64,000 nucleotides of DNA from Circinella minor (Eukaryota; Mucoromycota; Mucoromycetes; Mucorales; Lichtheimiaceae): NCBI GenBank assembly GCA_016758965.1, contig JAEPRB010000009.1, forward strand, positions 124,001 through 188,000. Direction: 5' to 3'. Shown piece by piece: positions 24,493 through 36,265 of this stretch; within the stretch, counting starts at the first letter, position 1, and every line of letters begins with the position of its first letter. The translations under genes were made by a program, and so were the position numbers. The notes beneath the pieces are model-generated. The model did no database searches. It saw only the letters and a list, made by a program, of their open reading frames with translations, and had not been told where the DNA came from.

Positions 24493-26178
24493 TTAACAGT
24501 ACCAGCCTGTGGATGTAGTATCAAATATAGATGAAGTTTGAAGATCTAATATTTTTACATTATAAATAAGTTATTACATAAAGAACTTTTATATATATAT
24601 ATATATATTAAATACCACAGAAAAATAATAATAATAGAAACTTACTAGCAGTTGAAGACCCATCCATTAAAAAATAATGTTCTTCTGGTGTACGACTATT
24701 AGATGTATCTGAAGTAGATGGTGGATTTACAGATAATAAAGGTGGAGCAATACCAGAATGTTGTTGTTGTTGTTCATGTGGATGAGGATGATGTGAATAA
24801 TGATGTTGAGAATGAGATATTTCTACAGGTGTAGAAGAACCATGTTGTTGTTGTTGTTGTTGTTGATCATGGTGTTGTTTTGTACCATCATAAGGTAAAT
24901 GATTAAACAAAGACCAATCTCCCATCATGAGAGAGTCTGCAAAAGGTGAATGAGATGTTGGTCCTGTAGGGAAAAAAATAGATGGATCTGTAGGTGGCGG
25001 AGTGATAAGGTCATCTTGTGAAGGATAATAGAACGAAGGAGGTGCAGGAGGAGGTGCAGGAGGTGCAGTATGAGCTATGGTATTACTATTACTATTACTA
25101 TTATTATTGCCAATCATAGTATTAGTACTTCTAGTACTATTTGCCGCAGCATCACCAGAAGTAACAATTCCACTGGCTAAATTTTGTTTACTTGAAATTT
25201 GTTCACTCATCCCATCATCTGTTGTACGTTGTCTTTTACGTTTTGTTGTTGTAGAATTATTATTATTATTATTATTATTATTATTTATTGTTGAAGAGGA
25301 GGATGCAGACATACTATTTCTTTTACCACGAGCAATTCTTTGCTCACCTCGTAATCTTAATTGTGCCAAAATAGAACGAGATTCTTGAACTTCTTGTTCT
25401 GTTTTACGCATATGAGCAGCTAATTCTTGTGTTTGAGTATCATTTGAACACGTTACATTGGTTGTTGCTACATTCGCACTATTACCACGTCTATGAGTAG
25501 TAGTATTAGTAGTAGTAGTAGTAGTAGCAGCAGCAGCAGAAGAAGAAGAAGAAGAAGGAGTTAAAGGAGGACTACTTGTGCCTGCATTTGTAATAGTAGA
25601 ACAAGTAGTATTATTATTTTTACATAATGAATGCATCATGGTTCTTTGTAATTCTAAATCTGCTTCAATACGTCGTATCCTTGCTTCAAGATGAGATAAA
25701 TTATCAATAAAAGGATCTACATTAGTAGGTTGAGTATTTCTTGAACGACGAGAACTTGGATAAGCACATAAAACACCTGTCGTTAAACAACGAGTACAAT
25801 TAGGATGAATACCATCACATCGGACCTGACAGATTGAGTTATAATAATAATAGGGATTAATATAGGTGTGAATGAGTCCCTTAAAAAAAAAAAAGAACGC
25901 ACAGACAAACCCGACAGTTCTGCATATATTACCTTTTTATGATGGCAACGAAAGCAAGCGATTGGTGCCCTTGGTCTTTTCATTGAGGGGTGCATCCGTG
26001 TCATCGTTTGTTGTTGAGTATTATTGTTACTATTATTACTAGTCGATTTATTATTTCCTTGATGACTTTTATTACTTGCTACTGCAGCTGCTGCTGCTGC
26101 CGCTGCTCTTGTTGTTGTTGTTGTTGTTGTTGTAGAGGATGACTGTGTCATATTATTTTTATTATTATTGGTTGGCAT
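24493..26178 (-). CDS. Zn2Cys6 fungal transcription factor
   Basis: Nuclear DNA-binding protein, 492 aa. Exons in plus coordinates: 25933-26178, 24646-25825, 24493-24545; phases agree. After a Thr/Ala/Asn-rich leader the zinc cluster reads C75-X2-C78-X6-C85-X6-C92-X2-C95-X6-C102 (CFRCHHKK|VRCDGIHPNC), with an intron inside the cluster. A coiled-coil-like stretch follows (LSHLEARIRRIEADLELQ), then long Ser/Thr/Asn/Gln/His-rich regions. No middle-homology domain is evident. The last exon supplies a short C-terminus (IFDTTSTGWYC); reading through the intron would give an unrelated hydrophobic tail and is rejected. The true start is the ATG at 26178. Target genes unknown. Confidence 0.85.
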
Positions 26179-27726
26179 GGTTATATATATATAAAAAAAA
26201 AAAGGTGTTGTCAAAAAAATAAAATAAAATAAAATTGAAGGGCAAATAAAGAATATTTAAAAGAAAAGAGAAGAAAAGAAAAGAAAAGAAAAAGAGAGAG
26301 AGCAAAAAAAAAAAAAAAAAAAAAAAAGTAATTTTAGATCGAATTACTGCAGGTTTTGTTTACAAACTAAATAACTATTTTTATATAGAATTATAGTACT
26401 CTGTAACAAAATTATACTACTGATACTATTAGACTACTACTATACTATTATGATTTTTCTTTTTAGAGAGAAGGAGGAGAAGAGAATCAACCCGCCTTGA
26501 TTTGAATGACAAACAACCCCAGAAATTATCGAGCTTAAAAATTAATTATATCCATACAAATAATACAAATTATTCTATTTACGTACATATAAAACTAAAC
26601 CTCTTTTTTTAATAATAATAATTCAAAATATATATATAATATATGTGTATGATTATAGTACGGTTATGCAAAAAAAAAAAAATAGCAATTCTTTTTTGAT
26701 TCTTTTCAAGCATTATATAAGTTGTCCCTTTTGAACCCTGTCATAATAACTATTTCAACCCCTTTTTCTTTTTCTTCTAATCCATTCCTCCCCTTGAAAT
26801 TTTTTCCTTTCTCCTTTCCGTCTAATTCACTCTATTCTCTCACCCCCCTTTTTTTTGTTTTTTTTTTTTTTTTTTGTTTTCTGTCTATCCAATTATTCTT
26901 TAAAGCAAAAAAAAAAGAAAGGAGATTGGTTTATAGTTAATAATTTATAGATATGAAAACGTACTATTAATATACTACTATTAGATTTTCTTTTATGAGA
27001 ATATATATATATATATATAGTTATTACCGGCGATAACAACGGCTTTAAAATAATAAAGACAATTTTTGGAATAGAAAATGACATCAATTGTTTCACAAAA
27101 TTCATGCAACAATGCAAAAAAAATTGTTATTATTAATAATTAATTAATATATATAACTATTATTAAAAATTATTCTCAAATTCCAGAATGAGCTATTATA
27201 CTTGATTATTAAAAAAGAGTGACATTCTATTCCTTCTTTTTTACATTTATAATATAATATATCTCTTAAATGCATTAACAATATATAATAATACGTATTT
27301 TTTATGTATAATATGTAACATTTATACGTAATTATGTAAATGCATAGTATAATCAAATACTATTCTCTACGTATATTAGTTATTTTCATAATTAAATGAT
27401 CTCCCATACGTATATAAAACATTATTCTTCTCCTGTCTATTTCTTTTTTCTTATTTGTTTATTCTTATAAAGAAAGATCATTTATATCTATTCTATTTGT
27501 TTCTAACGGAGATCTTTTAACTCGGATAATCCAAATAAAAAGAAAAGAAACCCTTGCGTACTCTCCTTTTAATCCATTGTTTTTTCCGAAATGTTTTCAT
27601 AGTTTAAACTCATCGGGTTCTTTCCTTTTTTGAGATAAAAAAAAAAGACATCATTCTCTTAAAATAATATATCAACTTTCTTTCATAATTTTAATCTAAA
27701 AAAAAGAAAAAAAAAAGTTGAAAACG
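26179..27726. promoter_or_regulatory. Divergent intergenic region between the Zn2Cys6 factor and the PEBP gene
   Basis: About 1.5 kb shared upstream DNA of two divergently transcribed genes. It is rich in A and T tracts and AT microsatellites (27002-27020). No specific operator could be recognised. Confidence 0.4.
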
Positions 27727-28521
27727 ATGCCACTTTTAACTAGTGAAATGAATATAGAATTAGCCTTGAAAAAGGCACATATTATTCCAAAATGTTTGTA
27801 TAAATAATTTTATATGGGGTTATAATTATATGATACTGTTATAATTAAAATAGTTTTTTTTTTTTTTTTACTAGTCATCCCAGAAAACTTTAGTTCAACA
27901 ACATTACTTGAAATAAAATATGCAAATGATCAAGATGTTGCACTTGGTAATGAATTAAACTTACAAGATACTATTAATCCACCTGATATATTTTTTTTAC
28001 CTGCAGATGAATCGGAATTTTATACTTTAATGCTGGTAATTAATTATATCAACTACGTATTTTTATTATTATTATTATTTTTATTAAAAAAGACTAAATG
28101 ATTTTATTTAGATTGATCCAGATGCACCTTCAGCTCAAGATAATCATTATAGTCCATTTCGTCATTGGATTGTTACTGATATTCCAGGTTTATATTATTA
28201 ATTTTGGGAGGGGACCACAAATAACATATATATATATATATATATTAACAAGTGAGAGTATATATATATATATAAATAGGATCATCATCACAAATTAATG
28301 GAAATACATCCAATCAACTTTCATCTTATTATAAACCATCACCACCCAAAGGTACTGGATTTCATCGATATATTTTCTTTCTTTATAAACAAAAAGGTGG
28401 TAAACTTGATATAAATAATACAAGTATCCCAGAATCACGTGCCAAATTTGATTTTCAGCAATTTGCAAAAGACAATCAACTTACTCTTGTTGGTGTAAAC
28501 TTTTTTAAAGCATCTTCTTAA
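27727..28521 (+). CDS. Phosphatidylethanolamine-binding protein (PEBP/Tfs1 family)
   Basis: Small cytosolic ligand-binding protein, 181 aa, the normal family length. Exons: 27727-27793, 27875-28035, 28112-28187, 28280-28521. The first family signature is complete: LMLIDPDAPSAQD, then FRHWIVTDIPG. The second is GTGFHRYIFFLYKQ. The C-terminus ends VGVNFF, as in Tfs1-like proteins. Yeast Tfs1 inhibits carboxypeptidase Y and the Ras-GAP Ira2, whereas animal members bind Raf1; which role applies here cannot be told. The first exon ends at a GTTTGT donor. The next gene starts only 75 bp downstream on the same strand. Confidence 0.92.
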
Positions 28522-28596
28522 AAACTTTTTTTTTTATATATATAATAAAATAAAAAACATCACTCTCCTTTTTTTTTCAAATATTATAATATTATA

Positions 28597-29556
28597 ATGA
28601 ATGTAAATAATAATAATAATAATAATCAAGTAACAACAACAACAACAACAATACCACTAGAAGAAGAATACATTGGTTTAGATTCTTTAACAGATGCTTT
28701 AGTTACTGTGGGTGATTGTTTTGCTACAATGAATCAACAAATGAATAACTTGAATCAAGCTAATAAATCACTTCAACGACTGAATCGATCATTTGGTGCT
28801 TTTTTATTTGCAATGACAGCTCATGGTTCTGCTTTACAATATAATCATGTAAATAATAATAATAAAACTTGACTATTTATTTTTATTTTATAAAATATAC
28901 TTACACCCAAACAATTATTCTCTTTACTTATAAAAACAAAAATCCAATAACTAATAGATACCCGATATCAAATCATCCAATCGTAATATTCAACAAGGTC
29001 GAATTGAAAAGAAAATAAATAAAGGTTCAAGACGACGATTTTCTTCAAAGGTAAAAATAAGTTACCTCCCCTCCAAATTTTCATTAATTATTTATATATA
29101 CTTTTTAGATTGATATTTCAAAAATTCTTGATGTTCTTCCACGTCAATTTCGAGAACAAAGTGTAAAAATTATTATTATATAATCCTTGTGGGGAGGGAA
29201 GGAAAAGGACATACATTTTTTTTTTTAAAAACTCTAATATATTATATTTTAGGAATATACAAAATTTATGAAAAAAGTACTTAAAGGACTTTCTAAAGAA
29301 CCACAAGGATATACATTAGCTGGATTAGCTAAAGTAGCTGAAATTCCTCAACATAAAGTAACAGAATGTTTAAAAGAACTTGTACATAGTAAACATGTAT
29401 TAAAACGACCTCATAGGGTAAATATCTATGGTAGTTGTAACTTTTTATTAACTCTCCTCCCACACATATTAACCCCTCATTTTATTTTATTTTATTTTAT
29501 AGGGTAAATTAACTACATATCAATTTAATCCAGATCGATATCCTTCATTACAATAA
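28597..29556 (+). CDS. Dam1-like DASH complex subunit with added winged-helix-like tail
   Basis: 205 aa. Exons: 28597-28848, 28958-29050, 29109-29162, 29253-29417, 29503-29556; phases agree. After an Asn/Thr-rich leader, residues about 25-85 (LDSLTDALVTVGDCF ... RLNRSFGAFLFAM) match the Dam1 family helical core. In yeasts this protein is part of the kinetochore DASH/Dam1 ring on microtubules. A basic linker (RIEKKINKGSRRR) follows. The last 90 residues (KILDVLPRQFREQSEYTKF, YTLAGLAKVAEIPQHKV, ending FNPDRYPSLQ) look like a winged-helix fold and are not part of any Dam1 I know. The join depends on a phase-0 donor at 29163 (AGT|GTAAAA). If that exon junction is wrong there could be two genes. 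Confidence 0.65.
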
Positions 29557-29742
29557 TAATAAGAAAAAAAAAGAGAAACGAACTTTATTATACAAAAAAA
29601 AAAAATTGGAATATTGTTTGGCTATAAAAACACACACACACACACACACACATACACATACACACACACACACACAGACGTAGATAGGGAGGGGGGGGAA
29701 TCATATATTTATATATATTTGAAAAAAAAAATAACAAGAATT
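29557..29742. repeat. Convergent spacer with CA/TG microsatellite
   Basis: Short convergent spacer. A CA dinucleotide run with a few substitutions occupies about 29629-29677, followed by a G run. Confidence 0.7.
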
Positions 29743-29940
29743 TTACTGATGTGATGACGAAGAAGAAGAAGGTGTTGTTGAAGGTTGTGATGGAAGTGTT
29801 TGTTGTAATGCTGTTAATGTCGTTTGTGATTGTGATAAATGGTGTGATGATGGTAATGGTGGTTCTGGTGCCATACATGCTGGTTTATTACGTTTATTAT
29901 TTTTATGTCGTTTCAAAGCATCCAATCTAATTTATGATTG

Positions 29941-29973
<33 letters not shown>

Positions 29974-31521
29974 CCTATTTTTGTTTTCTATCCCTTTTTC
30001 CCCTTCCTTTTACCTCGAAAAATCCTTATTACATCCAAGACATTTATATGGTTTTTCTTGACCATGAATTTTAGAATGTCGTTTTAAATCATGATTTCGA
30101 CTAAAAGCTGCTTGACAATATTGACAAATATAAGGTCGATCATCTGTATGTGTTCTTGAATGACTTTTGAGATTATATAAACGTGCAAAACTTTTTCCAC
30201 AATTAGGGAATAAACATGGATAGACTGTTTGCACTTGGTTATCCACAGTTGTTGTAATAGGAGTAGCAGAAGCATATATTGACATGGCAGCAGATTGAGT
30301 TTCTGCTAAAGCTGGATCTGATCTTCGTCGTTTACGTGGTGCAGAAGAAGGTCGAGGTTGTGATAACCGTTGTTGTTGTTGTTGTTGTTGTTGTTGTGGT
30401 TGTTTTTCATCTTCATGTTCTGAAGGTTGAATAGGTTGTTGTTGTTCTGGTTGTTGTGGTTGATGATGATCCACATGTTGATCTGGTTGCTGTTGTTGAG
30501 TTGGTTGTTGTTGTTGTTGTTGAAATAAATATGTTTGATTCATTAAAGCATGAGATAATAAAGCTTCAATCACTTCAGCTCCATTTCCTTCACGTGCACG
30601 TTCTGTAATTCTTTGAGCAATTTCGGCCCAGTCAGAAGTTTCAAATAATCGAAAAAGTTTTTCAGCAGGTTCTTCTTGCTCTTGTTCTTGTTGTTGTTGT
30701 TCTTGTATTTTATTTTGTAACCATTCTGTATCCACATATTTAGATGCCAAACTATTATCCCATCGTTGTTTTAATTGTTTCCCTCGTCGACCAGGTATAA
30801 TGGTGGCAATCTCTTTCCATCGACCATATCCAAATTGTCGTATGCCCTGAACTAATAATTCATCTTCTTCTGTTGTCCAACTTCCTCTTTTATAATATTC
30901 ATCACCACTATCTCCATTATGAATATGATTTGAATCTATTCCTACACTTTCTGGTTTTATTATCATTGTCGTTGTATTATTATTATTATTATTATTATTA
31001 TTAGCTGCGGAAGGTGAACTATGACTACAACTACTATTATGATTATATTGTTCTTTTAAATTATCTTGTTGTTGTTGAGGTGGTGGTGGTGATGGAGTTA
31101 TCATTGACGTTGTCGTTGTTGAAATTATTTGTTGTTGTTGCTCTTGTTGTTGTTGTTGAGCAGTAGCTAATCCTAATAATTGTAATGCTGGTTCCATAAG
31201 TTCATGGGTATTCGTTGTGGTACTATTATTATTATTACTACTACTACTACTAGTAGTAGTAGTAGTAGTAGTAAGAGTTGACATTTCAACAGGTTTTTTC
31301 CCTTTGACATCATTCATGGCTGCTGTTACTGCAGCATTCATCATTGATAATTCATGACTCGTAGTCTGTTGTTGTTGTTGTTGTTGAGTATTTAATGTAA
31401 CATCGACTTGTTCTGGTTTAGGTACAGGTGTAGGTACAGGAGGTTCTTCTTGTTTCACTATAGGTGATAACCTTCGACGTTTATCCGAAGAAGACGAAGC
31501 GAATGAATAAACTCGTGCCAT
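29743..31521 (-). CDS. Transcription factor combining a Myb repeat with Swi5/Ace2-like C2H2 fingers
   Basis: Nuclear protein, 563 aa, two exons (30014-31521 and 29743-29926 in plus coordinates). One Myb/SANT repeat lies at about 212-258 with the three aromatic positions W215, W235 and W254 (RGSWTTEEDELL...GRWKEIA...LKQRWDNSL). C2H2 fingers begin at about 434: C436-C441-H454-H458 and C466-C469-H482-H486 (FSRNHDLKRHSKIH). The third, C494-C497-H510, has Cys519 where a second His would be. The FSRNHDL...DALKRHK layout and the irregular third finger resemble yeast Swi5/Ace2. Several poly-Gln, poly-Asn and Thr runs separate the domains. An intron splits the third finger. Targets unknown; a single protein with both DNA-binding modules is unusual. 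Confidence 0.85.
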
Positions 31522-32470
31522 TTATGTATGTGTTTTAAAGACAAGATAGTAAAAAAAGAAAGAGAGAGAGAAAGAAAAAAAAAAAAAAAAGAGGAAGAGG
31601 TGAGGGAAGGGGGAGAGAGAACGAGGAGAAGAAGAAGAATGGAGTAATAAAATTTACAACTCTAATTATAAATTATTATTAATTGTAATGTATAATTGAT
31701 AATAATAATAATAATAATAGATAATAATTACAAGTGTGAGTGTGCGTATAAGGTATATATAATATATATATTGTATGTGTTTGTATACGTGCGTGTAATA
31801 GAAGGCTGAAAAAAAAAAAAAGAGCAAGTAAGTTGAGAGAAAGAAAGAGAGAACCTTCTTTATGCTTTTTTTTACCCCCAAAATCTTTTTGATGGGATTC
31901 TTAAATTTTTATTGGCTGTGATCTTCTTTTTCTTGTATCACATTTAAGAAATACGTTTTTGATCAGGTACTATGATATATATATATATATATAAGAATCC
32001 CCCCCCCAATTTAAACTTATGAAAATGAAGACTTTTTTTTTCAATTTCATTTATATATAAAGTAAAACAAAAATGATTCAATCATTTGTATATACAAAAA
32101 AAAAAGAATCATTTTATATATGTGGTCACCTTTAGACATTTCATTATATAGTGTTGCTGCGCCCATTTAAATAATTCCTTATCATTCAAAAAACAAAAAC
32201 TATAAGTTTTAATACCCTTTTTTTTTTAGGTTTCTTTTTGTTAAGATAAAAATATATATTCTTCAAATAAAATATATATATAGAAATATGAGATAGAAAT
32301 ATGAGATTTATTATTATGAAAAATGATGAAATGATGAAAATGTGAAAGGTATAATAATATTTTTACGTAGAATAAAAATAATAAAGAATAATAATACGAA
32401 TAATAACTTGGAATAAAGAAAATAATAAAAAGATATTTCATTATTATTTTATATATTGTTAAATTGGTTT
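31522..32470. other. Intergenic region
   Basis: No gene seen. Purine-rich stretch (31556-31640) directly upstream of the Myb/zinc-finger gene (pyrimidine-rich on its coding strand), AT microsatellite at 31976-31993. Confidence 0.55.
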
Positions 32471-33117
32471 CTAAAAGAATTGGGTCCATAATCCAACAGC
32501 AGCAACGGCACCAGTAAGAACAAGTGCATTTCCAGAAGATCCCAAAGAAGAAACACCTTCAGATCGATTCGAACTATTGTTGACATGATGAGTAGCACTA
32601 CTACTACTACCAGAAGAAGAACTTGAACTATGACTTTTATGATCTGAAGCAGAAACACTTGCATTAAGTACTATAATATATAAAAATAATATAATTATAG
32701 AGTTATAAATTGTAAAACCATAAAAACATCAAGGTCTTTTTTTATTATTATTTATTTATTGTAAAATAAAAATAAAATATTAAACTTACCATTGTTACCT
32801 GCAGAAGTAGAAGAAGAAGAAGAATCAGAACCAGAAGCAGATGGAGCGGCTGCAGGACCTGGAGTAGGTACACCAGGTGCTGCTGAATTAATATCAGCTG
32901 GTTGAGCAGCAGTAGCATTGGTTTCTGCTGCTCCTGTTCCTGATGCTGCATCTGAAGCAGCAGCACCAGAAGACATGGGATCTTCTGAAGCACTAGGTGT
33001 AGCACCAGCTGGAGAAGCTACTGCTGCTGATGATTCATCCGTGGCTTCTTTTTGAGCAAATACAGCAGTAGTAGATAATAATGCCAAAATTAAAACAGCA
33101 GAAGATGAAATTTTCAT
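32471..33117 (-). CDS. Secreted Ser/Ala-rich GPI-anchored surface protein
   Basis: 175 aa, two exons (32790-33117, 32471-32670 in plus coordinates). Residues 1-21 are a signal peptide (MKISSSAVLILALLSTTAVFA). The mature part is Ser, Ala, Thr, Pro and Gly rich with no folded domain. The C-terminus has the GPI-attachment layout: small residues (SSLGSSGNA) then a hydrophobic tail ending LTGAVAAVGLWTQFF. It is probably a wall or plasma-membrane mucin-like protein with heavy O-glycosylation. The start is the ATG at 33117; an in-frame extension upstream has no ATG of its own. PER1, a GPI-remodelling factor, is encoded 4.5 kb away, probably by chance. Confidence 0.85.
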
Positions 33118-33668
33118 AATGTAAAACAAAAAAAAAAATTAAATTTAATAAAGGGGAGAGAAAAGATCGATAATAATAATAATGATATCTTTTTTCTTTT
33201 TTTTTTTTTTTTTCCAATTATTTAAACCCTTTTTATATTAAAAAAGATATATAATAAAATACAAATGTGTTAATGTTATAAAGGGGAGAGGATGATCTGA
33301 ATGGAGAGTTTTTTTTTTTTTTTGTCAAAATTTGTACAAATTAAACATATGGCGGGATTATTATTATTATTTTTTTAATACAGACCCCTTAAAAAAATCT
33401 TATAGAATTAATTGAAGATGGATTATGTATAATGAAAAAAGGGGAGGAGGGGGGGCAGACGTGAAGGAAGACATTTGAGTTAGGAAAGCAAGGAGGTATA
33501 TATAAAAAGAAAGAGAGAGAATGGGAATTGGATCAAGACAAAACAAAAAAAAAAGTTTATGCATAATCCCAAAAAATAAAAGGAGTAAGATGGCTAGAAC
33601 GTTTTTTTTTTAAAAAAAAAAGGTAGAAATGATAAATACATGATCCCTTCCTTAATTAATCACTTGAC
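33118..33668. other. Intergenic region
   Basis: No gene seen; T-rich tract upstream of the GPI-protein gene and a G-rich patch (33440-33460). Confidence 0.55.
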
Positions 33669-35488
33669 TTAAGGATAACGACGTATTTTCCATTCTTCTC
33701 TATTTCCATTACTATTATTATTATTTTGTGATCTACGACGATATTGCATTTTTTCATTTTCTTGTATTTTTGTTGCTAATTGTTCATCTTGAAGTATTTG
33801 TTGATGACGTTCCCAAAGTGTTTGAAAATCAATATCTGATAGAGAAGATGATTCAGTATCATCATCATCATCATCATCATTATTATTATTATCATTTTTA
33901 CTACTTGTTCCATAATCTTCTTCATTAAATCTACTACAGCTACTCATAATAGATATCATATCTGAATCTTTTTGTTGTTGTTCATTCGTATGATTCTCTT
34001 CATTCGTTCGCCAAGATCTACAAAGTAAACTATGCCATTCACACATTGTATCACGTAACATGGCTTCTTCTTCATCTTGTTGTACAATTGAAATATCGTC
34101 AAATAAAGATAATCCATCCTCGTCATCGTTACTATAGTTATCTTCTTGTTGATCATCATTATCACCACCAAGAAACCATCCACCACGATATTGTTCATAT
34201 TTTGGTTCAACGTGTCCATTCCATTGAATTCCATGTGATAAAAGTCCCCAGTAAATGATGAATAGAGTAAAGAAAATGTAAGGTTCAAAACAGCACATTC
34301 CCCATATTGCCTGATAAAATTCATATATTAATACTAATAAAACAATGCTTATCACGCTGATCCATGCCACATATCCTATAGGTTTATCTAAATATAGTAT
34401 TATATAAAAGATAAACACACACAAAAAAAAAAGTTTAGAGTTTTAACATTATTATTTATTGAAACAAAATAAATAAATAAATAACCCCCCCCCACTCGCA
34501 CCCCTCCTTTTTTTTTGTTACCTGGTAATATATGTAGGATAGTATCCCTTATTGATTTTAATTCTTCAAGTAGATCTTTGGGTGGCAATTGTTCTGTCAA
34601 ATGGGGTGATGAAGATCGTATATTAGGGGACATGGCACGTGGTGTTGATATATCATCATCATCATCATATTCATCTTGTTGTTGTTGATCTATTTCCATA
34701 GGTCGTTTAGTAGTATCTGAATTATTATAATATAATTCTTCACCAGTAGATCTTGGTCGTACTAAGGATGAGAATGTAGATTGGTGTTGTTTTTGGTGTT
34801 GAATAGTTCGCTGTAAAGTTTCTACATTTTTTGTATCATCCTTTTCTTGTGTTTTTTCATCCATTGGTATATCTGCAAAAAGTTGTCTTGGTATGGGACG
34901 AATTGGCTGAGGCGATAATGGTAAAAGTGGATCACTTTTTGTGGCTCGTGGATCTACAAACGTATTTTTCGGTAAAGGTGGCACAGGAGGTACGACTACT
35001 ACATCATCAGCCCCTCCATGAAGATCCATGTTCGATTTCTTTCTACTCATGTGAAGAGAAGATCCGGCTATGATTTGAGCTGATAAAAGTTGCATAGTAA
35101 ATAATTCTTGAAATTCAATTAAAAATTCCAATACACGTTGAGAAATACGATATTGAACAGGTGAACGATGTTGTGGATGACTGAGAATGCCTGGAGAAAA
35201 TACCATGGCTAAATTAGCTGCATCCATTTTTGTATCAGTTGCATTGGATGCAAATAAACTCAGCATATCCAAAAGGTATAATAATAAATGTTGATGTGAT
35301 ATAGGTAGTTGTTGAATAAGATGTTGAAATGCTTCAATACGTTCTTCATTGGAATGGTAATGTTTGTCACCTAAATAAATTGACATTCACCATCCCCCAA
35401 CAATGTTAGACTATTCACATAATCAAAAAAAAAAAAAGATATAACTTTTGTTTCCCCCGGGGGAGGGGGAGGTTGCTACGATACAACG

Positions 35489-35523
<35 letters not shown>

Positions 35524-36265
35524 TTTACCGAGAAAATATAATACTTACTCATGACATTACGAAAATCTTTATAAAATGCATGAGGAATAACAGGTTCAGG
35601 AAGTTTATTTAAATAACGTCGAAGTGCAGTACTTGCATCATGAATAGTATAACCAAGCCAGTTCAAGTTTAAACCATAAGATTCTTTTGGATTATCAAAT
35701 AATGTTTGAAGGATATTAACACGTCTTGTATTCCCGGATATTCGAAATATACCTTCTGTCTGTAAACCTATTTAATTTTTTTATTTATTCATTATTTTTG
35801 AACATGTATAATAGATACGTATATAAAATGAAATGAGCTAGTTTTCTATTTTACCATGTGCTTTTAAAAAGGAACCACATTTGGCTACAACAAGTGGAAT
35901 AATACCCGCTCTTCTATGTTTAATTGCTTCTTCATCAACATATCCAACAGTAGATCGAGCATAACAAATTGATTCACATAAAGGAACTCCATAAACACCT
36001 TTATATATATATATTAATAATTTTTTTTTTTTTAAAAAAAAAATTTCACTCTCTCCCTTCATCTCAGGGGAACAAACTCTCATTATTTAAAAACTTAAAT
36101 AACAGTAAATGACTCATTCTATAATTTACCTTTTGAATTTTTATTATTTGAATCTACAGGACCTACTCTACGTGTATTTCCTGTTCCTCCTGAAGCAACT
36201 CTTCGAAGCCAACTACCAAAAGATCTTTTTTTAACAAGTGTTGGTGTTGTTATTGATGCTGTCAT
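33669..36265 (-). CDS. RhoGAP with C-terminal membrane anchor
   Basis: GTPase-activating protein for a Rho-family GTPase, 688 aa. Exons in plus coordinates: 36130-36265, 35855-35998, 35549-35767, 34522-35370, 33669-34387; phases agree. The N-terminus is basic (KKRSFGSWLRRV). The RhoGAP domain (about 47-240) starts at YGVPLCESICYAR and carries the arginine finger in TEGIFRISG. It continues with LNKLPEPVIPHAFY and NLAMVFSPGIL, with the conserved Asn. A long Pro/Ser/acidic linker follows. The last exon encodes two hydrophobic segments (about 455-477, WISVISIVLLVLIYEF; and about 485-505, YIFFTLFIIYWGLL), then an acidic Asn-rich tail. Together these make a membrane-tethered GAP, likely acting on polarised-growth Rho/Cdc42 signalling. 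An intron contains an A run of about 29 nt. Confidence 0.85.

Noticed and set aside
24608..24645. Alternative C-terminus of the Zn2Cys6 factor (hydrophobic KFLLLLFFCGI)
   Set aside because: It arises from reading through a GTAAGT donor; splicing to 24545 gives a sensible tail in phase.
25077..25388. Leu/Val-rich plus-strand frame
   Set aside because: Complement of Asn/Thr/Ser repeats of the Zn2Cys6 gene.
33118..33129. Upstream in-frame extension of the GPI protein
   Set aside because: It has no ATG; the ATG at 33117 gives a clean signal peptide.
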